Source of the DNA: Dehalococcoidia bacterium
GTDB taxonomy: Bacteria; Chloroflexota; Dehalococcoidia; Dehalococcoidales; W693
DNA: 6,034 nucleotides
Reading direction: 5' to 3'
Assembly: GCA_030627335.1 (NCBI GenBank)
Contig: DAOUSH010000028.1
Span: forward strand, 1-6,034
Shown here: positions 1-5,324 of the stretch, piece after piece
Layout of the letters: each line of letters starts with the position of its first letter
How positions within the stretch are numbered: the stretch's first letter is position 1
Notes under the pieces: generated by a model
What the model was told of the DNA's origin: nothing
Database searches by the model: none
Seen by the model: only the letters and a program-made list of their open reading frames with translations
Position numbers and translations under genes: made by a program

Positions 1-261
1 CTGCATCTCAAACAAGGTGTTAGAATATCTGCCAGAGAGTGGGTGCGGTAGGCCGATATGTATCTGACCCGCGCAACTTACTGAGCGAGAACTCACTAGC
101 GGAAAGGGAAACCTTTATCAGGAGTTTTATTAACCTACACTATACCCATGTTTTCCAGAGAGGTAACGGAAGAGAAGCTGCCAGTTCCCCCTATCGTACA
201 CTGTGGTGGGCCATTCTGGATTCGAACCAGAGACCCCAGTCTTATCAGGACTGTGCTCTAA
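1..261 (+). pseudogene. Decayed C-terminal end of a serine site-specific recombinase
   Basis: This is a remnant of the last part of a large serine recombinase (resolvase/invertase superfamily, with recombinase and zinc-ribbon/coiled-coil C-terminus). One frame (39-131) reads RYVSDPRNLL, SLAERETFIRSFI, which resembles the segment just before the end of these recombinases. A different frame (130-261) reads LTYTIPM, then TEEKLPVPPIVHCGGPFW and IRTRDPSLIRTVL before a TAA at 259-261, which resembles the usual tail. In intact relatives about a dozen residues (a VKE-VTG-EVL-like stretch) separate the two blocks, so I infer a small deletion with a frameshift near 129. Upstream of 39 the same frame has a stop at 21-23, and the similarity becomes patchy across frames, so the decay continues. 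The 5' part lies outside the window. The last 19 codons run antisense through the tRNA-Ile gene. The family assignment is from memory of conserved tails, not from a search. Confidence 0.65.
204..231. other. Putative integration (att) site at the tRNA-Ile 3' end
   Basis: The recombinase remnant converges on the tRNA and terminates inside it. This is the arrangement expected when an element has integrated at the tRNA 3' end and kept the tRNA intact. The proposed core covers the CCA, acceptor 3' strand and T arm. No second copy of this segment is seen within the window. A matching direct repeat would have to lie left of position 1 or have been lost. This is inference from position only. Confidence 0.3.
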
Positions 262-280
262 CCAACTGAGCTAATGGCCC
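204..280 (-). tRNA. tRNA-Ile (anticodon GAT), CCA encoded
   Basis: The minus strand folds as a full cloverleaf. The acceptor stem pairs GGGCCAT (280-274) with ATGGCCC (214-208), with A as the discriminator at 207. The D stem is GCTC/GAGC, the anticodon stem is CAGTC/GACTG, and the T stem is TCTGG/CCAGA with loop TTCGAAT. The anticodon loop CTGATAA (248-242) gives anticodon GAT, which reads ATC and ATT isoleucine codons. The terminal CCA is encoded at 206-204. No rRNA gene is visible next to it, so it seems to be a single tRNA gene with its own promoter. The 3' end abuts the recombinase remnant. Confidence 0.96.
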
Positions 281-294
281 TTGTTGCGGGTTTC

Positions 295-324
295 ATTCTA
301 ACGCAAGTTCGTTTGGCAAATCAA
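295..324 (-). promoter_or_regulatory. Promoter of tRNA-Ile
   Basis: On the minus strand, TTGATT (324-319) is followed after 18 bases by TAGAAT (300-295). The mature tRNA 5' end lies 14 bases downstream of the -10, leaving a leader of only a few bases. This is a good fit to a sigma-70-type promoter. Confidence 0.6.
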
Positions 325-325
325 G

Positions 326-334
326 TGCTATAAT
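326..334 (+). promoter_or_regulatory. Orphan extended -10 element (TGCTATAAT)
   Basis: The plus strand carries TGC followed by a consensus TATAAT at 329-334, but no convincing -35 is seen at the proper spacing. No plus-strand gene starts within the next 900 bases. The element could drive a short RNA, or it could be chance in AT-rich DNA; the minus-strand complement forms part of the neighbouring T tract. The prs promoter downstream has the same TGCTATAAT sequence. Confidence 0.25.
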
Positions 335-360
335 AAAAATGCAGCCCCTTTTAGGGCCGC
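331..360 (-). terminator. Rho-independent terminator read on the minus strand
   Basis: The minus strand carries GCGGCCC (360-354), a short A-rich loop, then GGGGCTGC (348-341). These form a GC-rich stem with one mismatch, followed at once by ATTTTTATTA (340-331). It lies upstream of the tRNA promoter, so it would stop transcription arriving from the glycosylase side before the tRNA. The plus-strand reading has no T tract, so the terminator is one-directional. Confidence 0.55.
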
Positions 361-446
361 ATCTCTAAATCACGCTTCAATAGTAAAAGTAAGTCTACAA
401 TTGTGCTAACGTCTTTTTTTCACTTGTCTTCAAATTGCGGAGCGTT

Positions 447-476
447 AAAGAAGAAGGTGCTCTTTTATAACACCTT
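447..476 (-). terminator. Probable terminator of the uracil-DNA glycosylase gene
   Basis: On the minus strand, AAGGTGT (476-470) pairs with GCACCTT (460-454), including one G-U pair, around a 9-base A-rich loop. CTTCTTT follows (453-447). It lies about 40 bases past the glycosylase stop. The stem is shorter and weaker than the hairpin at 341-360, so the two may act in tandem. Confidence 0.45.
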
Positions 477-518
477 ATTTAGTTCCCCTTCTTCAGTATC
501 AGCATTTGTTTTAGCCAT
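465..518 (-). CDS. Possible 17-residue leaderless small ORF after the glycosylase gene
   Basis: An ATG (518-516) follows directly after the glycosylase TAA and opens a 17-codon ORF reading MAKTNADTEEGELNKVL, which ends with TAA at 467-465. The last codons of the glycosylase gene (GAGGGC) give a GAGG ribosome-binding-like sequence about five bases before this ATG, so translation could be coupled. The stop falls in the loop of the probable terminator hairpin. The product would be hydrophilic, with no membrane segment or recognisable motif. An ORF this short easily arises by chance. I recognise no family, and the call rests only on the start context. Confidence 0.2.
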   Translation of the reverse strand: MAKTNADTEEGELNKVL

Positions 519-1127
519 TTAGCCCTCGAACAGATTCAATTGTTTCGTCTCCGGCGCCGGCTTGGCTTCGGGCATGCCCTTCGCTTGAGACAGGAGCTGA
601 GGAATCTTGAGCATATCGGCTTTTATTATCTCCCGCAGGCTCTGCTGATGAAGAGCCGCCGCCGGGTGGTACATGGCATAGTAGAGGATATCATCCCGCT
701 TTTCGGCGGTACCGTGAATCTTGCCTATACTCTTGCCCGGGAAGAATAGTGCCATAGAATAACGACCCAGGGTAACAATCATCTTAGGGCGGATAATCTC
801 AATCTGGCGGTCCAGCCAGGGACGGCAGTTAACTATCTCCTGTGGCAACGGGTCGCGATTTTCCGGGGGGCGCGTCTTAATCACATTGGTTATGTAAACG
901 TGTTCCCGCTTCAGCCCGATAATGTTCAGCAGTTCATCCAGAAATTTCCCCGCCGGGCCGACAAAAGGCCTGCCCTGCTGGTCTTCGTGCCAGCCGGGCG
1001 CCTCTCCGATAAACATTATGTCTGCGTCTTCAGCCCCCTCGCCTGGCACGGCATTGGTCCGACAGCGGGCAATATCACACTGGCGACAGTTTTTAATTTC
1101 CTCATAAAGCTCGGTAAGCGCTGACAT
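519..1127 (-). CDS. Family 4 (UdgA-type) uracil-DNA glycosylase, Fe-S type, with C-terminal clamp-binding motif
   Basis: This enzyme cuts uracil from DNA after cytosine deamination or misincorporation, the first step of base excision repair. From the chosen start it has 202 residues, the usual size for family 4. The catalytic motif GEAPGWHED is at about 41-49, GRPFVGPAGK follows, and the second motif HPAAAL is at about 154-159. The [4Fe-4S] ligands of this family are four cysteines near 14, 17, 85 and 101. Here C14, C17 and C101 are present, but position 85 is Thr (in IKTRPP) and an extra Cys sits at 22. The tail after about 178 is rich in Pro, Ala and Lys and ends in QLNLF (196-200), a consensus beta-clamp-binding motif. 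I chose ATG 1127 because AAGG stands six bases upstream and residues then align with the family. The frame continues upstream without a stop to 1304, but that extension crosses the divergent gene's start and promoter. The gene has its own promoter. Confidence 0.93.
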   Translation of the reverse strand: MSALTELYEEIKNCRQCDIARCRTNAVPGEGAEDADIMFIGEAPGWHEDQQGRPFVGPAGKFLDELLNIIGLKREHVYITNVIKTRPPENRDPLPQEIVNCRPWLDRQIEIIRPKMIVTLGRYSMALFFPGKSIGKIHGTAEKRDDILYYAMYHPAAALHQQSLREIIKADMLKIPQLLSQAKGMPEAKPAPETKQLNLFEG

Positions 1128-1142
1128 TAAATCCCTTAAACC

Positions 1143-1171
1143 ATAATAACACTGGTAATATGTCAAGTCAA
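1143..1171 (-). promoter_or_regulatory. Promoter of the uracil-DNA glycosylase gene
   Basis: The minus strand has TTGACT (1171-1166), a 17-base spacer, and TATTAT (1148-1143) preceded by TGT, an extended -10. The expected start near 1136 leaves a leader of about ten bases, with the AAGGG ribosome site (1137-1133) right at its 5' end. A second TTGACA overlaps at 1166-1161 but has no -10 at the right distance. Confidence 0.6.
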
Positions 1172-1224
1172 TCAGCTTCGTTGCGGCACTATCTGCCACT
1201 TCCCGAATACGGGTTACCGATTTG

Positions 1225-1233
1225 TGGTAAAAT
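1225..1233 (+). promoter_or_regulatory. Extended -10 promoter of the glycosyltransferase operon
   Basis: TGG is followed by TAAAAT (1228-1233), an extended -10 with no good -35 (GAATAC at the 17-base position). Transcription would start near 1240, giving a leader of roughly 33 bases before the ATG at 1273. It diverges from the glycosylase promoter, with the two -10 elements about 80 bases apart. Confidence 0.45.
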
Positions 1234-1272
1234 ACTGGGTTAATAGCACGAATAACCGATGGTAGCTTGCCG

Positions 1273-2388
1273 ATGAATAAAACCGTTTCACTGATTGTAC
1301 CCACCTATAACGAATATGACAACATAGTACCGCTGGTCGAGCGTATACATCGTGCCCTTTCTCCCCACAATTACGAAATCCTGTTTATAGACGACGACAG
1401 TGCCGACGGCACCGCCGAGCTGGCGTCATCGCTATCTGCGAAGTACCCGGTCAGGGTAATCGTCCGCAAAGATAAGAGGGGGCTGGCTTCAGCCGTCGTC
1501 GACGGGCTGAGCCAGGCATCCGGGGATGTTATAGCCGTTATCGATGCTGACCTGCAGCACCCGCCGGAGGTCCTCCCCGACCTGCTTGAAGCGATAGAAA
1601 AGGACGCCGATATAGCAGTCGCCTCCAGATATGTTGCCGGGGGCGGCTGTCAGGGCTGGAGCCTGACCAGAAGGATAATGTCCAAGGTGGCTATCATTAT
1701 AGCTCACCTGCTACTGCCGGCAACGAGAAAGGTCAGCGACCCGATGTCCGGCTTCTTTGTCTTCCGCAAGGGTGTGGTCAGCAACGCCCGCCTGAACCCG
1801 TCCGGTTTCAAGATACTCCTGGAAATACTTATGATTGGCAAGTTTAACAGGGTCGCCGAGGTCCCCTTTATCTTCGTCACCAGAGAAAGAGGCGAGAGCA
1901 AGCTCAGCGCCCGCCAGCAGATAGATTATCTGAAACACGTCTACAGCCTGATGCGGAGGACGGGGGAGCTACTGAGGTTTATCAAGTTCTGCCTGGTGGG
2001 AGGCAGTGGCGTCGTTGTCAACTACGGTCTATACTGGATACTGACACGATTTGCCGGTTTCACCCCCCTCAACGACATGGCCACCGGCGGTATTATCTCT
2101 GGCAACCTGGCGTTGTGCATCAGCATCGAGATATCAATAATCACCAATTTTATACTCAATAACTACCTCACCTTCGCCGACCGCAATGTTCGTGGACTTA
2201 AAGCGTTTTTCAGCCGCCTGCTTAATTTTAACCTGATATGCCTTATCGGCGGCTTAATCCAGATAGGCATCGCCAACCTGCTTACCGTTATCATCGGGGT
2301 ATACGACCTTATCTCCATCCTCATAGCCATCGCCGTAGCGACGCTGTGGAACTACCTTCTCAACAGCTGGTGGACGTGGAAATCCTGA
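1273..2388 (+). CDS. Polyprenol-phosphate mannose synthase-like GT2 glycosyltransferase fused to a GtrA membrane domain
   Basis: The N-terminal half (residues about 1-225) is a cytosolic GT2 fold of the DPM1/polyprenol monophosphomannose synthase type. It has VPTYNE at the start, IDDDSADGT at 39-47, the metal/nucleotide-binding DAD at 91-93 followed by LQHPPE, the SRY segment, DPMSGFF, and RERGESKLS near 204-212. Such enzymes move mannose (or another hexose) from GDP- or UDP-sugar to polyprenyl phosphate. The C-terminal part (about 235-369) is a GtrA domain with about four hydrophobic helices, starting KFCLVGGSG and ending WNYLLNSWWTW. GtrA proteins are thought to help move lipid-linked sugars across the membrane. 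I chose ATG 1273, which gives 371 residues; an in-frame TTG at 1267 is possible. No strong ribosome site precedes either. The 3' end overlaps the PMT gene, which implies an operon and a shared pathway. The sugar cannot be read from the sequence. Confidence 0.9.
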   Translation: MNKTVSLIVPTYNEYDNIVPLVERIHRALSPHNYEILFIDDDSADGTAELASSLSAKYPVRVIVRKDKRGLASAVVDGLSQASGDVIAVIDADLQHPPEVLPDLLEAIEKDADIAVASRYVAGGGCQGWSLTRRIMSKVAIIIAHLLLPATRKVSDPMSGFFVFRKGVVSNARLNPSGFKILLEILMIGKFNRVAEVPFIFVTRERGESKLSARQQIDYLKHVYSLMRRTGELLRFIKFCLVGGSGVVVNYGLYWILTRFAGFTPLNDMATGGIISGNLALCISIEISIITNFILNNYLTFADRNVRGLKAFFSRLLNFNLICLIGGLIQIGIANLLTVIIGVYDLISILIAIAVATLWNYLLNSWWTWKS

Positions 2389-3749
2389 GAAACCTGGTGA
2401 AAAGGTTCGGCAGGTGGGAATACTGCGGGCTGGCAGTGCTGGTGGTTGTTGTCCTGTTACTACACCTTAGCATCATCATGCAGCCCAACCAGCCTCTCTT
2501 CGATGAACTGCACTACGTCCCCGATGCCAGGGTTATCATGCAAGGCGATGCCACCGAAAGGCCCGAGCACCCGCCGCTGAGCAAGCTGTTTATCGTCGCC
2601 GGTATGGAGCTGTTCGGCGATAATCCCGTCGGCTGGCGCTTCTTCCCGGTCATCTTCAGCCTGGGCGGCGTTGTTTTCTTCTACCTCATCTGCCGCCGTC
2701 TCAACCTGTCTAAAAGGGTTTCCTTTATAGCCACCTTTATCCTGGGGCTGGAGAACCTCAGCTTCGTCCACGGCAGTATCGCCATGCTGGACATCTACAG
2801 CGTAACCTTTACACTGCTCTCCTTCTGGCTTTACCTGAAGGAGCGGTATGTAATGTCCGGGGTGGCGGTGGGCTTGAGTGTCCTGGCGAAACTCACCGGA
2901 GTCCTGGCGATACTGGTAATAGGGCTGCACTGGATTCTAAACGGAGGCTTGCTGAAAACCTGGCGCCAGTTCCGCATCCTGTATCGGTTATTAACCCACA
3001 GCATCAGACGCCGATGGCGTCTTCTATCATGGTTCCTGGTGGCACGGGTCTGGCGGCGACTGCGCTTCATACCGTCAATGCTGGCTGCCCCGATAACCTT
3101 TATCGCCCTGATGCCGCTGATGGACTTCGGCGTCTTTCACAAGTGGATGAACCCTGTTGAGCGGATACAGACAATGTTAAGCATATCAAGCAGCATAACC
3201 TACAATATGTCCTGGGTCGAACCGGGGACAGGCAGCCGCCCCTGGATGTGGGTTCTAACACCCGAGGTCATGCCCTACTGGTATACGCCCCACTACACCG
3301 GCATGATTAGCCCAACCCTGTGGGTATTTATTATGCCGCTGGTAATATATATCATCTACCGGGCGATAAGGGGCAACGCGCCGGTTCTTTTCCCTCTTTC
3401 CTGGTTTATCGGCACCTACCTGTTCTGGATACCGGTCAGCCTTATCACCGACAGGGTTACCTACCTTTTTTACATCTACCCCGCCATAGGGGCGATAGCC
3501 ATTGGCCTGACCATAGCTTTGTCTCCATTACTGGATAGAGCCATAGGCCGGGGGTTGATAGCCACCTATCTGCTGCTGCACACCGTCGCCTTTATTATCA
3601 TCGCCCCTGTAGCCCTCTGCTGGTCAATCCCATTATGCCTGCTGCTGTATATCTTTACCTTCTGGTTCACCGGCTTGGGCGAAGGATTCCGTTTCCGCCG
3701 CAAAGCCGAACTGCCCGAAGCCCAGGTTGATATGCCACCAGAACAATAG
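2376..3749 (+). CDS. PMT-type (GT39) polyprenol-phosphate-mannose-dependent protein mannosyltransferase
   Basis: This is a multi-pass membrane enzyme that, in characterised relatives, transfers mannose from polyprenyl phosphate to Ser/Thr of exported proteins on the outer membrane face. From GTG 2376 it has 457 residues. The first helix spans about 17-34. The first outer loop carries FDELHYVPDAR, with the acidic DE of this family at 43-44, and HPPLSK at 65-70. The conserved VHGSIAMLDIY segment follows near 131-141, then SRPWMW at about 287-292 in the second large loop, and further helices to the C-terminus, about ten or more in all. An unusually arginine-rich loop lies at about 197-230. The start is uncertain: GTG 2370, GTG 2376 and GTG 2397 are all plausible, and the first two overlap the upstream gene. 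The open frame runs back to 2238, but that part is Arg/His/Pro-rich and lies inside the GtrA coding region, so I excluded it. The upstream gene would supply its lipid-linked sugar. Confidence 0.85.
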   Translation: MEILRNLVKRFGRWEYCGLAVLVVVVLLLHLSIIMQPNQPLFDELHYVPDARVIMQGDATERPEHPPLSKLFIVAGMELFGDNPVGWRFFPVIFSLGGVVFFYLICRRLNLSKRVSFIATFILGLENLSFVHGSIAMLDIYSVTFTLLSFWLYLKERYVMSGVAVGLSVLAKLTGVLAILVIGLHWILNGGLLKTWRQFRILYRLLTHSIRRRWRLLSWFLVARVWRRLRFIPSMLAAPITFIALMPLMDFGVFHKWMNPVERIQTMLSISSSITYNMSWVEPGTGSRPWMWVLTPEVMPYWYTPHYTGMISPTLWVFIMPLVIYIIYRAIRGNAPVLFPLSWFIGTYLFWIPVSLITDRVTYLFYIYPAIGAIAIGLTIALSPLLDRAIGRGLIATYLLLHTVAFIIIAPVALCWSIPLCLLLYIFTFWFTGLGEGFRFRRKAELPEAQVDMPPEQ

Positions 3750-3755
3750 TAAAAT
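3727..3755 (+). promoter_or_regulatory. Promoter of glyA inside the 3' end of the PMT gene
   Basis: TTGATA (3727-3732) is followed by a 17-base spacer and TAAAAT (3750-3755), a near-consensus sigma-70-type promoter. Transcription would begin near 3762, leaving a leader of about 30 bases. No terminator is visible between the PMT stop and glyA, so read-through from the operon is also possible. Confidence 0.65.
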
Positions 3756-3791
3756 ACACTGTACCCCGATTTCACCCCGAAAAGGAGAGTT

Positions 3792-5039
3792 ATGAGCCCT
3801 TTGAGCCAGACCGACCCGGAGATTTACCAGACTATCGACCTGGAGAAGAAAAGACAGCGGGAAACTATAAATCTTATCGCCTCCGAGAACTATGCCAGCC
3901 GCTCGGTGCTTGAAGCCCAGGGTTCCTTTCTGACCAATAAATACGCCGAAGGCTACCCGCAGCACCGCTACTATGGCGGTTGCGAGAACATGGATACTAT
4001 AGAGACTCTGGCTATAGAGCGAGCCAGGGAGCTGTTCCATGCCAGGCACGCCAACGTCCAGCCTCACAGCGGGGCGCAGGCAAACATGGCCGCCTATTAT
4101 GCCCTGATTGAATATGGAGATACAGTCATGGGCATGGATCTGGCTCACGGCGGGCACCTCACCCACGGCTCCCGAGCCAACTTCTCGGGTAAATCGTATA
4201 ACTTCATCAGTTACGGGATTAACCAGGAGACGGAGAGAATTGACTACCAGGAGGTGGAGAAGCTCGCCCTGAAGCACAAGCCGAAGTTGATAGTAACCGG
4301 AGCCAGCGCCTACCCCAGAATCATCGACTTCGAGCGTTTTCGGCATATTGCCGATCTGGTGGGAGCCAGGCTGCTAGCCGATATAGCCCATATAGCCGGT
4401 ATAGTAGCCGCCGGTCTGCACCCCACCCCGGTACCCTACACTGATGTGGTAACCTCGACTACACACAAGACGCTGCGCGGCCCGCGGGGCGGCTTTATCC
4501 TGTGCGGCAAGGAGCTGGCATCCTCTATAGACGCCGCCGTCTTCCCCAGGATGCAGGGGGGACCGCTGATGCATGTTATCGCCGCCAAAGCCGTCGCCTT
4601 CGACGAAGCCCTAAAGCCGGAGTTCGTTTCCTACCAGCAGGCGATACTGGATAACGCCCTGGTTCTGGCAGCCGAGCTCAAACGACAGGGTCTGCGCCTG
4701 ATATCGGGAGGGACGGATAACCACCTGGTACTGGCCGACCTCAGCCAGGCAGGGGTTACCGGCAAGCAGACCGAGGAAGCCCTGGGCAGAGCCGGTATCG
4801 TCGTCAACCGAAACCAGGTACCCTTCGCCAACACCCAGCCACCCTGGATAGCCAACGGCATCCGGCTGGGGACACCGGCGGTAACCAGCCGCGGCTTCGG
4901 TGAAGCAGAAATGAAGTGTATCGCCTCCCTGGTGATAAAGGTAATCAGCCATATCGATGACCTGGAAGTCCAGCGGCAGGTAAAGGAAGAAGTTCTCCAG
5001 ATGTGCAGCCGCTTCCCGGTGCCAGGTATAGATGACTAA
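3792..5039 (+). CDS. glyA: Serine hydroxymethyltransferase
   Basis: This cytosolic PLP enzyme converts serine plus tetrahydrofolate to glycine plus 5,10-methylene-tetrahydrofolate, the main source of one-carbon units for purines, thymidylate and methionine. The 415 residues match the family's normal length and the protein appears intact. Visible marks are INLIASENY near 27-34, the tetrahydrofolate/substrate-side [14 protein letters not shown] (50-63), the PLP-stacking His in LTHGS (His125), ADIAHIAG with the PLP-ring Asp197, the Schiff-base lysine in [14 protein letters not shown] (Lys226), [19 protein letters not shown], and the carboxylate-binding Arg in GIRLGTPA (about 358). The ATG at 3792 has an excellent AAAGGAGAG ribosome site just upstream. 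The gene has its own promoter and is followed by a hairpin terminator. Isoleucine codons are unusually rich in ATA (13 of 30 by my count). Its products feed the same nucleotide pathways as the downstream prs. Confidence 0.98.
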   Translation: MSPLSQTDPEIYQTIDLEKKRQRETINLIASENYASRSVLEAQGSFLTNKYAEGYPQHRYYGGCENMDTIETLAIERARELFHARHANVQPHSGAQANMAAYYALIEYGDTVMGMDLAHGGHLTHGSRANFSGKSYNFISYGINQETERIDYQEVEKLALKHKPKLIVTGASAYPRIIDFERFRHIADLVGARLLADIAHIAGIVAAGLHPTPVPYTDVVTSTTHKTLRGPRGGFILCGKELASSIDAAVFPRMQGGPLMHVIAAKAVAFDEALKPEFVSYQQAILDNALVLAAELKRQGLRLISGGTDNHLVLADLSQAGVTGKQTEEALGRAGIVVNRNQVPFANTQPPWIANGIRLGTPAVTSRGFGEAEMKCIASLVIKVISHIDDLEVQRQVKEEVLQMCSRFPVPGIDD

Positions 5040-5051
5040 CCACATCTACGC

Positions 5052-5077
5052 TTCGCCAAATGGCGAATAATCTTTTA
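5052..5077 (+). terminator. Probable rho-independent terminator of glyA
   Basis: TTCGCC (5052-5057) and GGCGAA (5062-5067) form a perfect 6-bp stem with a 4-base loop, 13 bases past the glyA stop. TAATCTTTTA follows (5068-5077). The T tract is moderate, so termination may be partial. Confidence 0.55.
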
Positions 5078-5210
5078 TACCACTTATAACGCCAATACCC
5101 CCCTGTCAAGACCTCTTCACAAACCCTAAAAACTTCATTTATTTAATCTACTCCATCCCGCTGGTTTGTTAGTTGTAGAGCCGGCTTTGGGATTAACTTA
5201 ACATAAAGTT

Positions 5211-5249
5211 GGAAACAAATCCAAAGCTAACCAGCTACGAATTGTTTCC
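5211..5249. repeat. Inverted repeat just upstream of the prs -10
   Basis: GGAAACAA (5211-5218) and TTGTTTCC (5242-5249) are perfect inverted copies separated by 23 bases, with centres 31 bases apart, about three helical turns. The right arm overlaps the -35 position of the prs promoter, so the repeat could be an operator. An 8-bp match in AT-rich DNA may also be chance. Confidence 0.35.
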
Positions 5250-5265
5250 CGAAAATTTTGAATAG

Positions 5266-5274
5266 TGCTATAAT
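5266..5274 (+). promoter_or_regulatory. Extended -10 promoter of prs
   Basis: TGC precedes a perfect TATAAT (5269-5274). The best -35 is weak (TTTCCC at 5245-5250, 18-base spacer), which suits an extended -10 promoter. Transcription would start near 5281, giving a leader of about 44 bases. Confidence 0.65.
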
Positions 5275-5324
5275 GGATGTGTCCGAAGCAAGCTAAAAGC
5301 CATTTTAGAGAGGAGTGAAAACCG

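Larger units (their letters stand above)
5040..5324. other. Intergenic region between glyA and prs
   Basis: This stretch has no credible ORF on either strand. Besides the glyA terminator at its left end and the prs promoter at its right end, it holds an inverted repeat GGAAACAA/TTGTTTCC (5211-5218 and 5242-5249) and a small hairpin CTAAAA/TTTTAG (5293-5308) touching the prs ribosome site. A minus-strand TTGACA lies at about 5102-5107, with TATAAG only 15 bases on. I recognise no riboswitch class in it. Confidence 0.5.

Noticed and set aside
39..269. An open frame across the recombinase remnant and the tRNA (76 codons, GTG start) as a real gene.
   Set aside because: It joins a decayed recombinase segment to an out-of-frame tail. 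Its end (ILDSNQRPQSY-like) is the familiar spurious translation of the antisense of a tRNA gene.
1128..1304. N-terminal extension of the glycosylase frame back to 1304.
   Set aside because: The extra 59 residues do not resemble the family, cross the start of the divergent gene, and would cover both promoters. The ATG at 1127 has a ribosome site and gives the normal length.
2238..2375. N-terminal extension of the PMT frame within the GtrA coding region.
   Set aside because: The sequence is Arg/His/Pro-rich without structure, typical of an off-frame shadow, and the PMT fold begins after about 2397.
2460..2930. A minus-strand open frame of 156 codons within the PMT gene.
   Set aside because: Composition (Gln/Asp/Glu-rich low complexity) reflects the reverse complement of membrane codons. 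It has no ribosome site and no family resemblance.
3633..4346. A long minus-strand open frame of 237 codons spanning the PMT end and glyA.
   Set aside because: It is the antisense shadow of two well-supported genes and also crosses the glyA promoter. It shows no recognisable domain.
5080..5107. A minus-strand promoter (TTGACA with TATAAG) antisense to the end of glyA.
   Set aside because: The -35 is perfect but the spacer is only 15 bases, and it leads only into the glyA terminator and antisense strand, with no gene to serve.
5040..5324. A riboswitch or CRISPR-like repeat array in the glyA-prs gap.
   Set aside because: No recurring repeat units or known aptamer core are visible. Only short inverted repeats are present.
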